Assembly (NCBI GenBank): GCA_917880885.1
Contig: OU862906.1
Span: 61,918,665 to 61,982,664, forward strand
Direction of reading: 5' to 3'
Source of the DNA: Limnephilus marmoratus
Taxonomy: Eukaryota; Arthropoda; Insecta; Trichoptera; Limnephilidae
Length of the DNA: 64,000 bases
The notes under the pieces are model-generated. The model worked only from the letters and a program-made list of their open reading frames with translations, ran no database searches and was not told where the DNA came from. Both the position numbers and the translations under genes were made by a program. This document shows, piece after piece, positions 21,070 to 31,190 of the stretch; the first letter of the stretch is position 1, and each line of letters opens with the position of its first letter.

Positions 21070-22058
21070 CGCCTAACCAATATTATTGAATTAGTAACTC
21101 ACGGTCTTGTATTCTTAACGTATATTGGTATAATAATGTGAGTAAGCTTGTTCTTGTGAAATATGTAATGTGTGTAAGCTTTTATACCAAGCATGCCTCA
21201 TTAGAGCAGTATTATTTCGGTGTTTTGTGCATCGAATAATATTATATTTAAAAGGATACAGTTACGCGTGTGCTGGGTAAAATTAGCACGAGAATGTGAC
21301 AACCTACGAGTGGTAAAGGAGATTGGGTGAACCTACATATTAGTACACTTTGTGGTGACACCATTCCATTGTAAGAATTCTGTGTTCCGCTAAAATCTGC
21401 TACAATTTAAATCAACATGCAGAAAAACGATTCTCGCCTTTGCACCTACATTTTTAATTATTACTACACCAATAATTTTACTTCTGCAAGCTATCAGCGG
21501 GGAAGGTACCTGTTAGAAAGGCGTGGCGTAGGAAATGATAAAGGGAAAATGAAAGGAAAAATTTTTAATTGGTCAGAGGTAAGGTGAGATAAACAAAATT
21601 TTGTTCGGTGGATGGTAATATTAATTGATTTTCTTGGTTTTTGATCTGTCAGATTAAAATATAAAGATAAATATAATTTCAGTTCATGTTTACGCCACCG
21701 CGAACGCCAACGCAACAAGTGTAGCGTTGAAAAAAGTCTTGGTTTTAAATTTTAATGGACAGATATAAATTAATTGAAATAAAAGTTGTATGAAAAAGGT
21801 ATAACTAAGGTTTGTTAAAGCGATTGTTCTCAAAAAGAAGAAGATAGAGCGATATGTAATTACTAATGTTAGAGAAGCGCGCTAACATTTAAAGCGATAA
21901 AATCGATGCGAAAATTGTGAAAATGTTTAATAAAACACGATTCGTTTAAAATAGAGCAAAAATCTCGTGGAAGGCATCTTAAGTATCATTTAAAGAAACA
22001 TTGCGAATTTTAAAAATAACTGAAACAAACGTGTTTATTTAATTTTATTTTTTTTTTA
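21070..22058. other. Unassigned AT-rich stretch
   Basis: No gene, RNA gene or recognised repeat copy. Confidence 0.3.
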
Positions 22059-22461
22059 CGTGAATACCGCACAAGAGTCCCAACAGCTCCCGTCTGGAGC
22101 CAGTGAGACTATGGCATCCCCAAATGGGGTATGTTGTGAGGCTGAAGGTAGTGGGGAGGGAAGGAGGTAGGGAAGAGGAAGGTGGGGAAGTACCTGGCTA
22201 TTCAGATCTGGTCACCAAACACGGCTAAAGCCATTTCAGGCAACGTATCAATTCTGAATGGTGGTCTTACACCAGGGCGATACTGAGAGTATCTTCCACT
22301 GAACGTGCCGCAAATATACTACATATTATTTTTTAAATGAATAAATAATTGTGAAATGCACACAATAATCAAATAAAATTTATTTGCTACCCCGGGATTC
22401 GATCCCACGACCTTCGGAATGCGAGTCAAGTGCCTTACCGCTGCACTACGCCGGCCGTCCT
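22059..22461 (-). mobile_element. SINE-D, near full-length, tRNA-derived
   Basis: On the minus strand it begins with a tRNA-like head at 22461-22385: GGCCGGCGTAGTGCAGCGG (A-box region), ACTTGACTCGCATTCCGAAGG (anticodon region) and GGGATCGAATCCCGGGG (B box). The body follows: TTTGCGGCACGTTC, GATACTCTCAGTATCGCCC, GGTGTAAGACCACCATTCAG, TGACCAGATCTGAATAGCC, a C/T-rich tract, CCTTCAGCCTCACAACATAC and CTCTTGTGCGGTATTCACG, ending in poly-A (plus-strand T at 22051-22058). About 400 bp. This is the best guide to the family; other copies are truncated or altered. Confidence 0.85.
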
Positions 22462-22524
22462 ACAAGAGGTTAAAAACTAAAAATGTTTAAGGGAGATTAT
22501 GTAAGAAATCGGTAGAAATTCGGG

Positions 22525-22627
22525 TAGCGGCGGCTTAAGTCACTAAACGTAGCGAAGCACTTGGCAGAGTAGCACTATGGCAGAGGTGCTGCTTATCCTA
22601 TAAATGGTTCCCATACCTGCTTCCCAA
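22525..22627 (-). mobile_element. 5' fragment of a short LINE-1-derived element
   Basis: Holds the 5' part of the family (on the plus strand: AAGTCACTAAACGTAGCGAA, CTATGGCAGAGGTGCTG, ATAAATGGTTCCCAT, CCTGCTTCCCAAATT) with nothing recognisable beyond it. A solitary 5' end is unusual for LINE-type insertion and implies later deletion. Confidence 0.6.
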
Positions 22628-23062
22628 ATTAACGACAACTTGAACACTGAAATTGTCAAAATATTATAAAGAATGTTAAAATTAATACGAGCGAAACTGC
22701 TTCGCAGAAGAAGTCGTAGGTCGTACCAAGCATTGATGTATATATGGATACAAGTTGAAACCCGAAACCATGTGAACTAAAGAGTTATCAAACGGGCCGT
22801 GAAGTCATTTGAGAAGACCATTGTTGGAGTTAGATGGGCTTGGACATACTATATAATGCATTATTTTTTATCCATTCGTTCCAATAAAGTAAGGGACTTG
22901 AGCGTTGGATGACAATGTTTAAGAGTTGTCTTTCAAATTTATATTTTTTGGTTTCCGCGTAACAGTATCAACCCTCTCAGGTCTGAACACAAATCTTATG
23001 GAACATAAAATTTGCAAGATAGAATATGTGGGATCTTGAGTTATTTTTACATAGTGTGACTT
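22628..23062. other. Unassigned stretch
   Basis: No recognised repeat or gene. Confidence 0.3.
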
Positions 23063-23452
23063 AACGGCCTCCGTCGTTGGGGTTATGGCTCTAGACTAGA
23101 AATCCGGAGGTCTCAGGTTCAAATCCCGGCGTGCGAAAGTAAATGTTGTTCGATTGATTTGTTTTATTTCATAATTTAAAAAAATTAAAATAATGAATGG
23201 TATACTTGCGGTACATTCCAGGGTTAAGGAGACTCTTAATATTGCTCTGCTGTAAGTTCAGAATTGAAACGTTGATTGGAATGTTCCTCTTCCCCACCTC
23301 CTTCCCCTCCCCGCTACCTGCAGCCTCACAACATAACCCAGTTGGGTATGCCAGTCTTACCAAAACCTCCGTGATCTAGGAGGTTTTGGTCTTACTGACT
23401 CCAGACGGTTGGGAGCAATTGGTATTATTCACAGTTGTAGTATTCACAGAAA
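23063..23452 (+). mobile_element. SINE-D copy carrying a 28-bp palindrome
   Basis: The tRNA-like head at 23063-23140 (CGGCCTCCGTCGTTGGGGTT, GACTAGAAATCCGGAGG, CAGGTTCAAATCCCGGCGTG) is followed by a diverged SINE-D body and the family end (CTCACAACATAACCCAGTTG, CTGACTCCAGACGG, TATTCACAG). Part of the middle (the ATCTGAATAGCC block) is deleted. At 23361-23388 a perfect palindrome interrupts the element between two copies of GTCTTAC. Confidence 0.75.
23361..23388. repeat. 28-bp palindromic insertion with 7-bp flanking repeats
   Basis: CAAAACCTCC and GGAGGTTTTG are perfect 10-bp arms around the loop GTGATCTA. GTCTTAC stands on both sides (23354-23360, 23389-23395). Other SINE-D copies have only one such site (AGTCTCACTGGCTCC), so the palindrome plus a 7-bp duplication was gained by this copy. 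Confidence 0.7.
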
Positions 23453-23935
23453 AATAACAATAAATAAATGCTCTTATGCTTCAAATAAATTCTGGACTTA
23501 AATTGACTAGTTGATCATGATATTTCAGCCAGGTCAAAGCTAGGTATATTTCATTACGCCAGAGCTAATATTAGTGAGTTTTATAATATGACATCTATAT
23601 ACATAATAAACATCTTTACGAGTATGTATATTTCTTTTGAATATTATCTCAACGGACTTCTTACAACAATCGTATCACGTCAGCGATATCATTTTTGTGA
23701 ACTCGTACATTCTTTTTTCGTTTTAGATATAATACTGGTACCCTCCTGCGTACCACTATGTAGCTATTTATAATCTCATGATTCACTTTAATGTAAAAGA
23801 CGGTTTACGGCGTTTAAATATATAAGTAAATTATGTTTTAATTAAATGAAAACAAATAACTTTGAAAAAACGATTATTAACCACCAAAATGTGGCATCGG
23901 AAACTGTTTCCGAATTACAGCTTCAGATTTTTGTT
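23453..23935. other. Unassigned AT-rich stretch
   Basis: No gene or repeat recognised. Confidence 0.3.
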
Positions 23936-24380
23936 TTTTTTTTTACGTTAGCTCCACACAGAAGGCCCTGAGGAAAATAATTCCCCTCAGGGCCTATATC
24001 ATCTTTGGGGATGCTGTATGGAGGGTTTTTTTAGGAAAGTAAGGAGGAAGTTCTGGGAAGGAAAAGGATGTTAGGGGTGTTTAGGAATCTGGGGTTCAGT
24101 GAGTCCAGGAGTGACGGACGTATGAATCCATCCCTCCCACAGCGGTGCAAGACGATGTTCCGAGAGAGTCTGGAGAAGTCAAAGGGACTCCGTCAAACAT
24201 TCTCTCCCAATCCGGACTGCCATGCAGCTGGTTGGCATTTGCCAAGACCCAGAAAAACCCCCCCACCCATGAACCCGGGCACCCCTGCTAAGTCATCAAA
24301 CGTAGCGAAATTTTTATTAACCTATGGCAGAGGTGTTGGTTATCCAAAAAATGGTTCCCAGAGCGGTGGTCTCCCAAATT
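23936..24380 (-). mobile_element. Short LINE-1-derived element, near full-length
   Basis: Reading the minus strand from 24380: GGGAGACCACCGCTC, GGGAACCATTTTTTGG, the AGCAGGGGTGCCCGGGTTCA block, GTCCGGATTGGGAGAG, GGGATGGATTCATACGTCCG, CCCAGATTCC, then directly CCTTCCCAGAACTTCC, TTTCCTAAAAAAACCCTCC, ATACAGCATCCCC and the 3' terminus with poly-A (T at 23936-23943). This copy shows the junction between LINE 5' UTR and 3' end most clearly: the pyrimidine-rich CTTCCT..TCCT occurs at both source sites in LINE-1. Confidence 0.85.
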
Positions 24381-25985
24381 GGAAATGGACTGTAAATAAT
24401 AAACGAAATGAAACACAACGATGTTTGCTGGAATTGGGTGATAATGTGTGTATGGGAAAAATAATTGATTACAAAGAAGAAAGACAACCAATCACTTACC
24501 TCTGCGAAGGCGAACAACACAATTACAAATATATTTATTTAATTCCACCGCTGTACCTCGGGGTAATTATTGCCACAACCACACAGATAGGAATAAAACG
24601 ATCTTGTGCGGACAAAACACCTTCTTTAAGTTCATAAATAAAAATATATGAACACGAACAACCAACAAAATGCTTCAAAAGTCCAAAAAATATAGTGGTA
24701 TATGGTGGTTTTTATAAAGTTATTTGTTTTTATTTAATTAAAAATGAAACCACGAAGTATATTTGCTAAGTTCTTAAGACTGAGGTTGAAATATTATAAT
24801 ATACCTACCATTTAAGTTATTTTGAAAATATTACAGAATGCAACATTTCCGTTAAAAGGGAAAAAATTAATTAATGAAATCGTGTCGTCAACAAATATGG
24901 CGTACGGTTATCTTATATGATCTAATTAATATAAAAGGTTGACTTAAAATATTATTTCCATACACGCACTTGCATTGCGTTTAAAGTGTTGTTAAAAATA
25001 ATTTTATAATTATTGTAATTATTTTTAAAGTGCAAAGTACTCATCTGAGTATTATCATTATCAGTTTATAATAATTTAATGCGATGGCACATACACAGAT
25101 ATGAATTACTTTCAAAATACAGATAGATATCTTCCTTTGAACCATCTACCGCCATTTGTTTTATGTGCGGATATTTATGAGCATGTGTAAACCTACGTAT
25201 TATGTAGCAGGGGATATTGAAGTAAATCTTAAGGCGATCCAATAGTCCAAGAAAAAATCGAAATCGGAATCCACGCCTCTTTTTGGGAGGAATTTAAAAA
25301 TACTTGAGAAAAAACTTTTGGAAAGGTTGCAAAAGGTATTTGAGAGTTGTTTTTTGCAGATTGATTTCGTAAAGGCCTGTAAAAAGCATTAACTCCTTTC
25401 TTACGCATTGTTTATTGTAATAACGAGGAAATTTAAAATTTATTTCACGGAACCAAGCGACGCGGAGTCTAAAGACGTCTATTCCACATCGCAGACGGGG
25501 CAGAACTGATACATATGGGTATGGTAAGTATGCAGTCCTTAGGTGGACGGCGGAAGATTCACTTTAAAATTCCAAATTCGTCGAGTGCCGGTCGTATCGA
25601 TTGATTTACAACGCGAAAATGCATATTTTATTTTATTTTGTGTAGTTCGGGCGAAAATATTAATTTTTTTGCGATTATAATTTTTTTTTTAAATACCACA
25701 TATATCCGAAAAAGAGCTTAATTGCAGGCATCTGTAATATTTTTAAGCGATCAAATTTTCAAAACAAATATGCATGATTTTGCATTATTTCACATGGCTT
25801 CGTCTTAACTTTGAAGCAGAATTCTTAATTTTTTCTATCGGCCATCGAGCTTTAATTGATCCAAGAATTTGTCAAAAATACGCCAAGACGTTATTTTTCG
25901 GTTTGGCTAGACACATAAAAAAAAAAATAAAAATACAAAGGTAGGTTGAATATAATGTTAGTTCTTTAAATAATGGTTGATAAAA
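24381..25985. other. Unassigned AT-rich stretch
   Basis: About 1.6 kb without a recognised gene or repeat. The frame running from the preceding element to 24637 is a chance read-through. Confidence 0.3.
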
Positions 25986-26327
25986 ATGGCGTAATCAGCC
26001 GACAATAGCTTAGTTATCCTAGTGGCAATCCCGGTACGACTAGAGAAGACCTAGGTTCGAGTCCCAGTTGCGACCGTTTTCTGTGTCTGTCTTTTTAAGT
26101 GAAAACTTCTCTAATACCATTGTGATTTGAAACTCGATATAACGAAAAAGCGACACTAAAAAGAGATTATCACACACATCTATAGGATTTAGCCGGCCAT
26201 AGAATGAAATAGAATAATTAGTCTCCTCTTTATGCTGTGCATTGTAGCCTCCCCACTCTTGTTTACATTATTTTTCTGAAAGATTCACTTCTACCGCATG
26301 TGAACTGCACACCTGCATTATTGTCAT
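25986..26327 (+). mobile_element. SINE-C with tRNA-like head
   Basis: The only copy here with both parts. The head, about 26005-26080, has TAGTTATCCTAGTGGCAATC (A-box region), a variable arm and GGTTCGAGTCCCAGTTGCGA (B box). The SINE-C body starts at about 26093 (TTTTTAAGTGAAAACTTCTC) and ends CGCATGTGAACTGCACACCT. Thus SINE-C is a tRNA-derived, RNA polymerase III-type SINE in origin. The head is similar to that of SINE-I at 32.05 kb. Confidence 0.75.
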
Positions 26328-26489
26328 CGTACAGGTCGATTAGTTTGCGACAAACATCAAGTCAGTTCAGAACAGCAGAGAGGAACTGCTGATGGATGTT
26401 CCTTCAACACTACAAACCCCCCAGGCATATAAAATATGGATAAAATAAGCTGCATATCTTCTATTCTATCTTCTCTTCTATCTATATTC

Positions 26490-26945
26490 TATCTATCTAT
26501 CTTCTATATAAATAAAAATGAATCGCCGAAATGTATGTACGCGCATAACTTCCGAACGACTGCACCAAATTGGATAATTCTTTTTTTGTTGTGTTCGTTA
26601 TGGTCAGGACAAGGTTTGTAAGAGATTTGGTGAGCTCTGGAATTACGAAATTTGTATAAAAAATTGCAATAGGTGGCACGCGAGCTGTTTGAAAATTGAA
26701 TGTACCGGGACTGAATGAATGGAATGCGGGAAGGTGGAACTCGGGAGGAGGGTTCGCGGGATGGGGAAAGCAGGCGAGGGGAGTGGGGAAAGGGAAGGCG
26801 GTGTGGGAACGCCAGAGGGGGGAGGGGACGCGGGAGAGGAAAGGGAGGCGGAAGGGGAACGGGACGAATGGGAAAGGACACGCAGGGAAAAACAATTTCT
26901 TTATTTAATGGCATAGCAACGCATGCCGCGAACCAGCTAGTTTTA
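26490..26945 (+). repeat. E repeat copy
   Basis: Starts ATATAAATAAAAATGAATCG, continues ACTTCCGAACGACTGCACC and TTCTTTTTTTGTTGTGTTCG, crosses AATTTGTATAAAAAATTGCA and GGCACGCGAGCTGTTTGAAA, then a G/A-rich tract of about 190 bp (26700-26890), and ends GCAACGCATGCCGCGAACC, AGCTAGTTTTA. Opposite orientation to the copy at 4975-5545. Purine-rich composition gives long overlapping open frames on both strands (26497-26984), which are not genes. Confidence 0.6.
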
Positions 26946-27052
26946 CATAATTTCAACAACAAGAAGTCGTGTCGAGTAAAATAAAGTAGATATGCATATA
27001 ATATTTTGATAGAATTTTAACGTTTTTTTTTTTCAATTATAAAAGCAACAAT

Positions 27053-27254
27053 ATTTTCGTTATTTGTTTTTGGGGTGTTATGCCGTGTTGCGCTACCTCC
27101 TTCTTTAGCCAACACATCTACCGAATCTGCCGGATCTGCCCTGATGATGTACACTGCAACGCTGTCCGAAACGTTGGCTAAAGAAGGAGGTAGCGCAACA
27201 CGGCATAACACCCCAAAAACAAATAACGAAAATACTTTTGGCCGTGAAAATTTT
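27053..27254 (+). mobile_element. F foldback copy 2 with target duplication
   Basis: A 202-bp insert: left arm 27053-27113 and right arm 27173-27233 are perfect 61-bp inverted repeats around a 59-nt loop. The right side continues for 21 bp (CTTTTGGCCGTGAAAATTTT) not mirrored on the left. The flanking AAAAGCAACAAT (27041-27052 and 27255-27266; 14 bp if one base on each side is counted) is a target duplication. Its length suits target-primed retrotransposition better than a cut-and-paste MITE. The loop plus right arm hold a hammerhead-like core. Confidence 0.8.
27136..27180 (+). ncRNA. Hammerhead-like core in F2
   Basis: CTGATGA at 27141-27147, GAAA at 27168-27171, CGTT, then GGC at 27176-27178 pairing with GCC at 27138-27140 as helix I. 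Helix II is weakened here (GTACA against TGTCC), whereas F3 has the perfect GGACA/TGTCC. Helix III would be the self-complementary ACGU. Activity is inferred from motif only. Confidence 0.55.
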
Positions 27255-27284
27255 AAAAGCAACAATAATTTTAAGTCCATATTT

Positions 27285-27842
27285 TTTTTACATTAGCTCC
27301 ACACAGGAGGCTTTGACGAAAATAATTTCCCTTAGGGCTTATGTCATCTTAAGGGATGCTGTGTGGTAGGTCTTTTTAAGGAAAGGAAGGAGAGGAAGTT
27401 CTGGGAAGAAAAAAGTTATGAGGGGGGGGGTAGGAATGGTGACCGGACAACTCAGAATGAAACCAACTCAGAAGCACCTCAGAAAGATCATCAAGAATGA
27501 TGATAAAAAAATTGGTTAAATAGGTTAAGTTAGGTTAGGGTTACCGGCTATTTTTAGATAATTTTTTCATAGCTTTTAATGCCTTTCTGAGGTGTTTCTG
27601 AGTTGATTTCATTCTGAATTGGCATGGAACCGGTAGGGATATGGGGGTCAGAGTTCAGGAGTGACAGACGTATGAATCCATCCCTTCGATTGCGGGACAA
27701 GGCGATGGGTTGAGAGAGTCCGGCCGGAGAAGTTAAAAGGCTTCCCTCAACTAGTCTCTCTTGATCCGGCCCGCCGCGTAGCAGGTGGGCAGATGCATCT
27801 GCTGCCAAGACTTATGACGGTACCTATACCCGCCTCCCAAAT
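27285..27842 (-). mobile_element. Short LINE-1-derived element interrupted by an H MITE
   Basis: Halves at 27285-27437 and 27632-27842 form one minus-strand copy: 3' terminus (plus strand: ACATTAGCTCCACACAGGAGG, GGATGCTGTGTGG), the shared junction (GGAAAGGAAGGAGAGGAAGT, TCTGGGAAG) and 5' UTR part (GAGTGACAGACGTATGAATC, AGTCCGGCCGGAGAAG, CTTGATCCGGCCCGCC) ending ACCCGCCTCCCAAATTG. A small deletion removes the CCCGGGCACCCCTGC region. Confidence 0.8.
27438..27631. mobile_element. H MITE copy 1 (nested)
   Basis: A 194-bp insert with inverted ends: GGTGACCGGACAACTCAG on the left, the complement of GGTTCCATGCCAATTCAG on the right, homology continuing through AACTCAGAA-CACCTCAGAAAG. Target duplication GGTAGGAAT / GGTAGGGAT (27429-27437, 27632-27640). 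The core contains GGTTAAGTTAGGTTAGGGTT. No coding capacity. An 8-9 bp duplication suggests a hAT- or Mutator-type source. Confidence 0.8.
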
Positions 27843-27861
27843 TGAAAATGGATGGTGTATA

Positions 27862-27972
27862 GTCAAGTAGAGACTATGGCAACCCCTTAGGTTTATGTTA
27901 TGAGGCTGATGGTAGTGGGTAGGGAAAGGAGATGGAGAAATACCTGGCTATTCAGATCTGGTCACAAAAAAA
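27862..27972 (-). mobile_element. SINE-D internal fragment
   Basis: Plus-strand landmarks GAGACTATGGCAACCCC, TTATGTTATGAGGCTGATGG, TAGTGGGTAGGG and ACCTGGCTATTCAGATCTGG follow SINE-D order. Truncated on both sides, ending in an A-run. Confidence 0.65.
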
Positions 27973-30225
27973 ATTAAATACAATATATTGCATACACCGA
28001 GACATCAGAATTCGTAGTCGAAAGCCTTTCCCCTTAATCTATTTACGAATGATGAAATATTCTCGCGAAAATATTAAAAAACACGTTCCTTCAAAGGATA
28101 ATAAGTCAATTGTATTTCTTATCTATTATTGAGTTAAAAAAATATATTTATTTATTTTTTTCTTATTTACTGTTAATTATCTATTTTTTGTTTAATATAT
28201 AAAAAAAATATATATTTTTTTCCTTTGCTAAACTGTGATTAACCTGCCTTTTTAACTCAAGCTTTGCTCTTAAAAAGGGTGTAATACGTATTATTTAATG
28301 TATTTTAATAGAAAAACTTTATTTCTTATAAATAAACATGCAATTGATACCATTATATTTTATTAAATAAAAAAAATAAAAAAAATATTGATTCTACACC
28401 ATAAACAATGAATTATTTAGGGATTTCTCGGATTGAACCGAGAATTTTGCTATTCTCTCAAATTATTTCGTAAAATGGTAAAACATAATCGATAATGTAC
28501 ATTAAGTGCCAAAGAACATCTGAAATAACCGCAATAATCGGTCTTCCCCCAGACGCTCCCCGTCATTTAATACAATTTCAATTTCCACTTAGTCTTATGC
28601 CCGGAACCTCGGAAGTATAATACAATATAATACCTACATAAGACGCCATCTTTCGTCTGTACCTATAGGAAGAGTTCTCGCTATTAGAAAACATATTTGC
28701 ATACAACCTCTCGGTCCGTTTTAGCACTTAGCATTCCAAATTTAAATCTATTTAATTCATAAATTCCCACCATCCATTACAGTGAAATTATTCCGAAATG
28801 GTGCTCCGCTCTGCGAAGCTGTCAGCCATGCGAACATCGTTAAATAGTCAACATATTAACCGATCTCTACATTATCTATTTACTCAACCGGGATGGTCTT
28901 ATACTTAATACTATCAACCGAATACATCTTCTAACATTTGAAACAGTTCACCCAGTATCTAAATATCAATGATTAATTTACTATGATTTCCGCGTACATG
29001 ATTCAAAAAGGATTCTTAAAAGTCGAAACAGATAATTAAATTACAGAACGACTGAATCCAACAAGATCGTTGATAAATTAACAATGAAAGAGTTTTAATG
29101 ACCTGGTTAACCCAATTTTATGGAATACGATACAAGAATTTATGTTAAAACAAAAGATAGAGATCGTTTTGGCGTTCAAAGCAAGTGTGCTTTAGTTTTA
29201 ACACGGTGTAATAAAACTTTAAACGAGCGATGGAAATACAATTCACTCATGTGGATTTTCCTTTTGGTATATTTATTATATTTTTATGTTTTTAGGCGGC
29301 CATGAAATCTGAATTTTTAATGGTAATGATGCTTCATTTAAGAATTAAGAACATGAAAAACATTTTTTATGTTTAATTGGTTTAAAATTAGAATACAACG
29401 AATAAATGCATTGGCAAAAGATATCAACGTAGATATAATAGCAATTTACCAAATAAATGTACAATTCTTTGTAAATGTACAAGATAACCGTATGAAACCG
29501 GACGGTGACAAAACAAAACATTAAAAAATACAAACGAGGTTAGGTTATGCTAATCTAGGCTAGGTTTGGTTATTTTATGTTAGATTCGTTGTTTGTTTGC
29601 TTGAAAACAGATTTTTGTAAAGTAAAAATTAATTAACCATTCCAATGGTCTTATAATCTTTAAAACGTAAAAATAGTACCTACCCAGAATCCTTTGAAAA
29701 TGACCACCAAAATATTTTTAACAGTGAATAATCTTTTAGTGATGGTTTTCTATCTGTAAAACACCCCTCTATTTTAAGGAAGACGAAAGCAACCCTTTCA
29801 AGGTCTGGTTTAATGGTGTCAAATTTATAAAAGTACCTATCGGGGCTTTCCTTATTTTTATGAATCCATGGAATCAATATTCAAGTTCGAAATATTTATA
29901 GTGTATCTATTTCTTTTTTCTCTCGGAACCTTGAGTTTTTTTTTGTAACTATTGTTTTTAACTACGTATTTTTATGTGTTGAAATTTGGAATATTTGAAA
30001 ATGATTTTAACAATACACTGAACTTATTTAATCAAATTCCAGTCAATTTAATTCTAGATAACCTATTAACAAGTTAGCTCAGCTCAAAAAAAAATGGTTA
30101 GATTAAGATAAACTTACAAAAAAGTTCGCCAAACTTATCTAAATGCATCTTGTGATAGAACTCAAACACCGTATTGCATTATATCGTCTATAAATTTATC
30201 AAGAAAAGAAAAGAAAAGAAAAAAC
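27973..30225. other. Long unassigned AT-rich stretch
   Basis: About 2.25 kb, very AT-rich (especially 28130-28400). No gene or repeat family member recognised; short open frames lack features. Confidence 0.35.
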
Positions 30226-30345
30226 ACATATCCCGGTTAGACGATAAGTTCGACCGTTATCTTTTTCTATTTTTCTGTATCTTGTTCTCTTTCATATTTT
30301 AGTTTAGATTCTTAGTGTTATCTTCTTCTACAATGATATATTAGT
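30226..30345 (+). mobile_element. SINE-I fragment
   Basis: From TCCCGGTTAGACGA and AGTTCGACCGTTATC into the SINE-I body TTTTCTATTTTTCTGTATC, TTGTTCTCTTTCATATTTTA, TTAGTGTTATCTTCTTC. Preceded by an (AAAAG)n run. Same layout as the copy at 32.01 kb. Confidence 0.6.
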
Positions 30346-30485
30346 TACATTGATCAATGTCAAAATCATTGTCAAAAGTTATAAAAAGAGAGATATTCTA
30401 ATAACAAAAATTGTCATAAATTTGTTTAGTTTCAAAATTTCACCATGCTTCGTTTTATTACTAAATAAGGTCCTGCTTAAGCGTG

Positions 30486-30568
30486 TTGATGGTCTTACGC
30501 CGGAATTTGAACTCTGGATTCGTAATCGAAGATTTTATCCGCTCGACCATGGTGCAGTGGATAACTGA
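30486..30568 (-). mobile_element. tRNA-like SINE head
   Basis: On the minus strand: CACCATGGTCGAGCGGATAA (A-box region), GATTACGAATCC (anticodon-like region), GTTCAAATTCCGGCGTAAG (B box). It lacks a proper acceptor stem, so I read it as a SINE head and not a functional tRNA gene. The downstream body is not recognisable. Confidence 0.45.
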
Positions 30569-31129
30569 CGTAAAAGACTAAACTTCTGAAATAGTTTAAT
30601 TGATAATGGAATTGAAAAAAAATTTAATTCAATGAAGGTGTTTGCGTAGTAAGATGGTATTCATTCTTGCTGAATATCAAGACACTCCATTGACCTCACA
30701 GCACCTCCGAACAGCGCTTTGAAGTAAAAGCTCTTTGTCTTAGTGTTAAACCCCTTAATTCCTCTTGCCAGTCAATTATCCCCATTTAAATCCAATTGCG
30801 TTGCACAAACACAGAATCTACCCTTGGCCGACCCTCCCCTCCTACCCCACACCCCTGGGGAGAAACGTCTTCTTCTAATCTGTAACAAAGCAAGGGTTGT
30901 TTTAAGGGAAACATTAACACTGATTTTATTTAACTCTGATGTTCCATTCGGTAAAATAATAAACGGAAGAATGAGAGAAAGGGGTTGGGAATTAAGATCA
31001 AAGTGTGTTAATGTTTTTGGCTTCACAACTTGATTATTCGCGGGGCTCATTGTTTTCTTTGTAATCTGCGTTATTAAAACGGATATACCGATTGATAATT
31101 ATTTTTTGAAAAGAAACGGAAACAGCTTT

Positions 31130-31190
31130 GCCCCACGTTGGGCGCCAAAATGTTATGAAGATCACGTTGGGTGCAAAAATGTTATATAGA
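31130..31190 (-). other. LTR/primer-binding-site-like junction
   Basis: Minus strand 31147-31130 reads TGGCGCCCAACGTGGGGC, resembling the tRNA-complementary primer-binding sites next to LTRs of insect retrotransposons. ACATTT just upstream would be the LTR end. A partial second copy (TTTTTGCACCCAACGTGATC) lies at about 31182-31160. No pol ORF or second LTR is recognisable, so this is at most a remnant. Confidence 0.35.

Noticed and set aside
22385..22461. tRNA gene candidate (intact-looking A and B boxes)
   Set aside because: It forms the head of a SINE-D copy; the same head-body arrangement recurs at 23063 and 35203, and a proper acceptor stem cannot be formed.
23064..23140. Second tRNA gene candidate
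   Set aside because: Same reason: it is a SINE-D head followed by the family body.
24068..24637. 189-codon plus-strand frame
   Set aside because: It starts inside the antisense strand of a short LINE-derived element and runs into unrelated DNA; chance read-through.
26497..26984. Gly/Arg/Glu-rich and Pro-rich frames on both strands
   Set aside because: They lie in the purine-rich tract of an E repeat, where biased composition removes stop codons.
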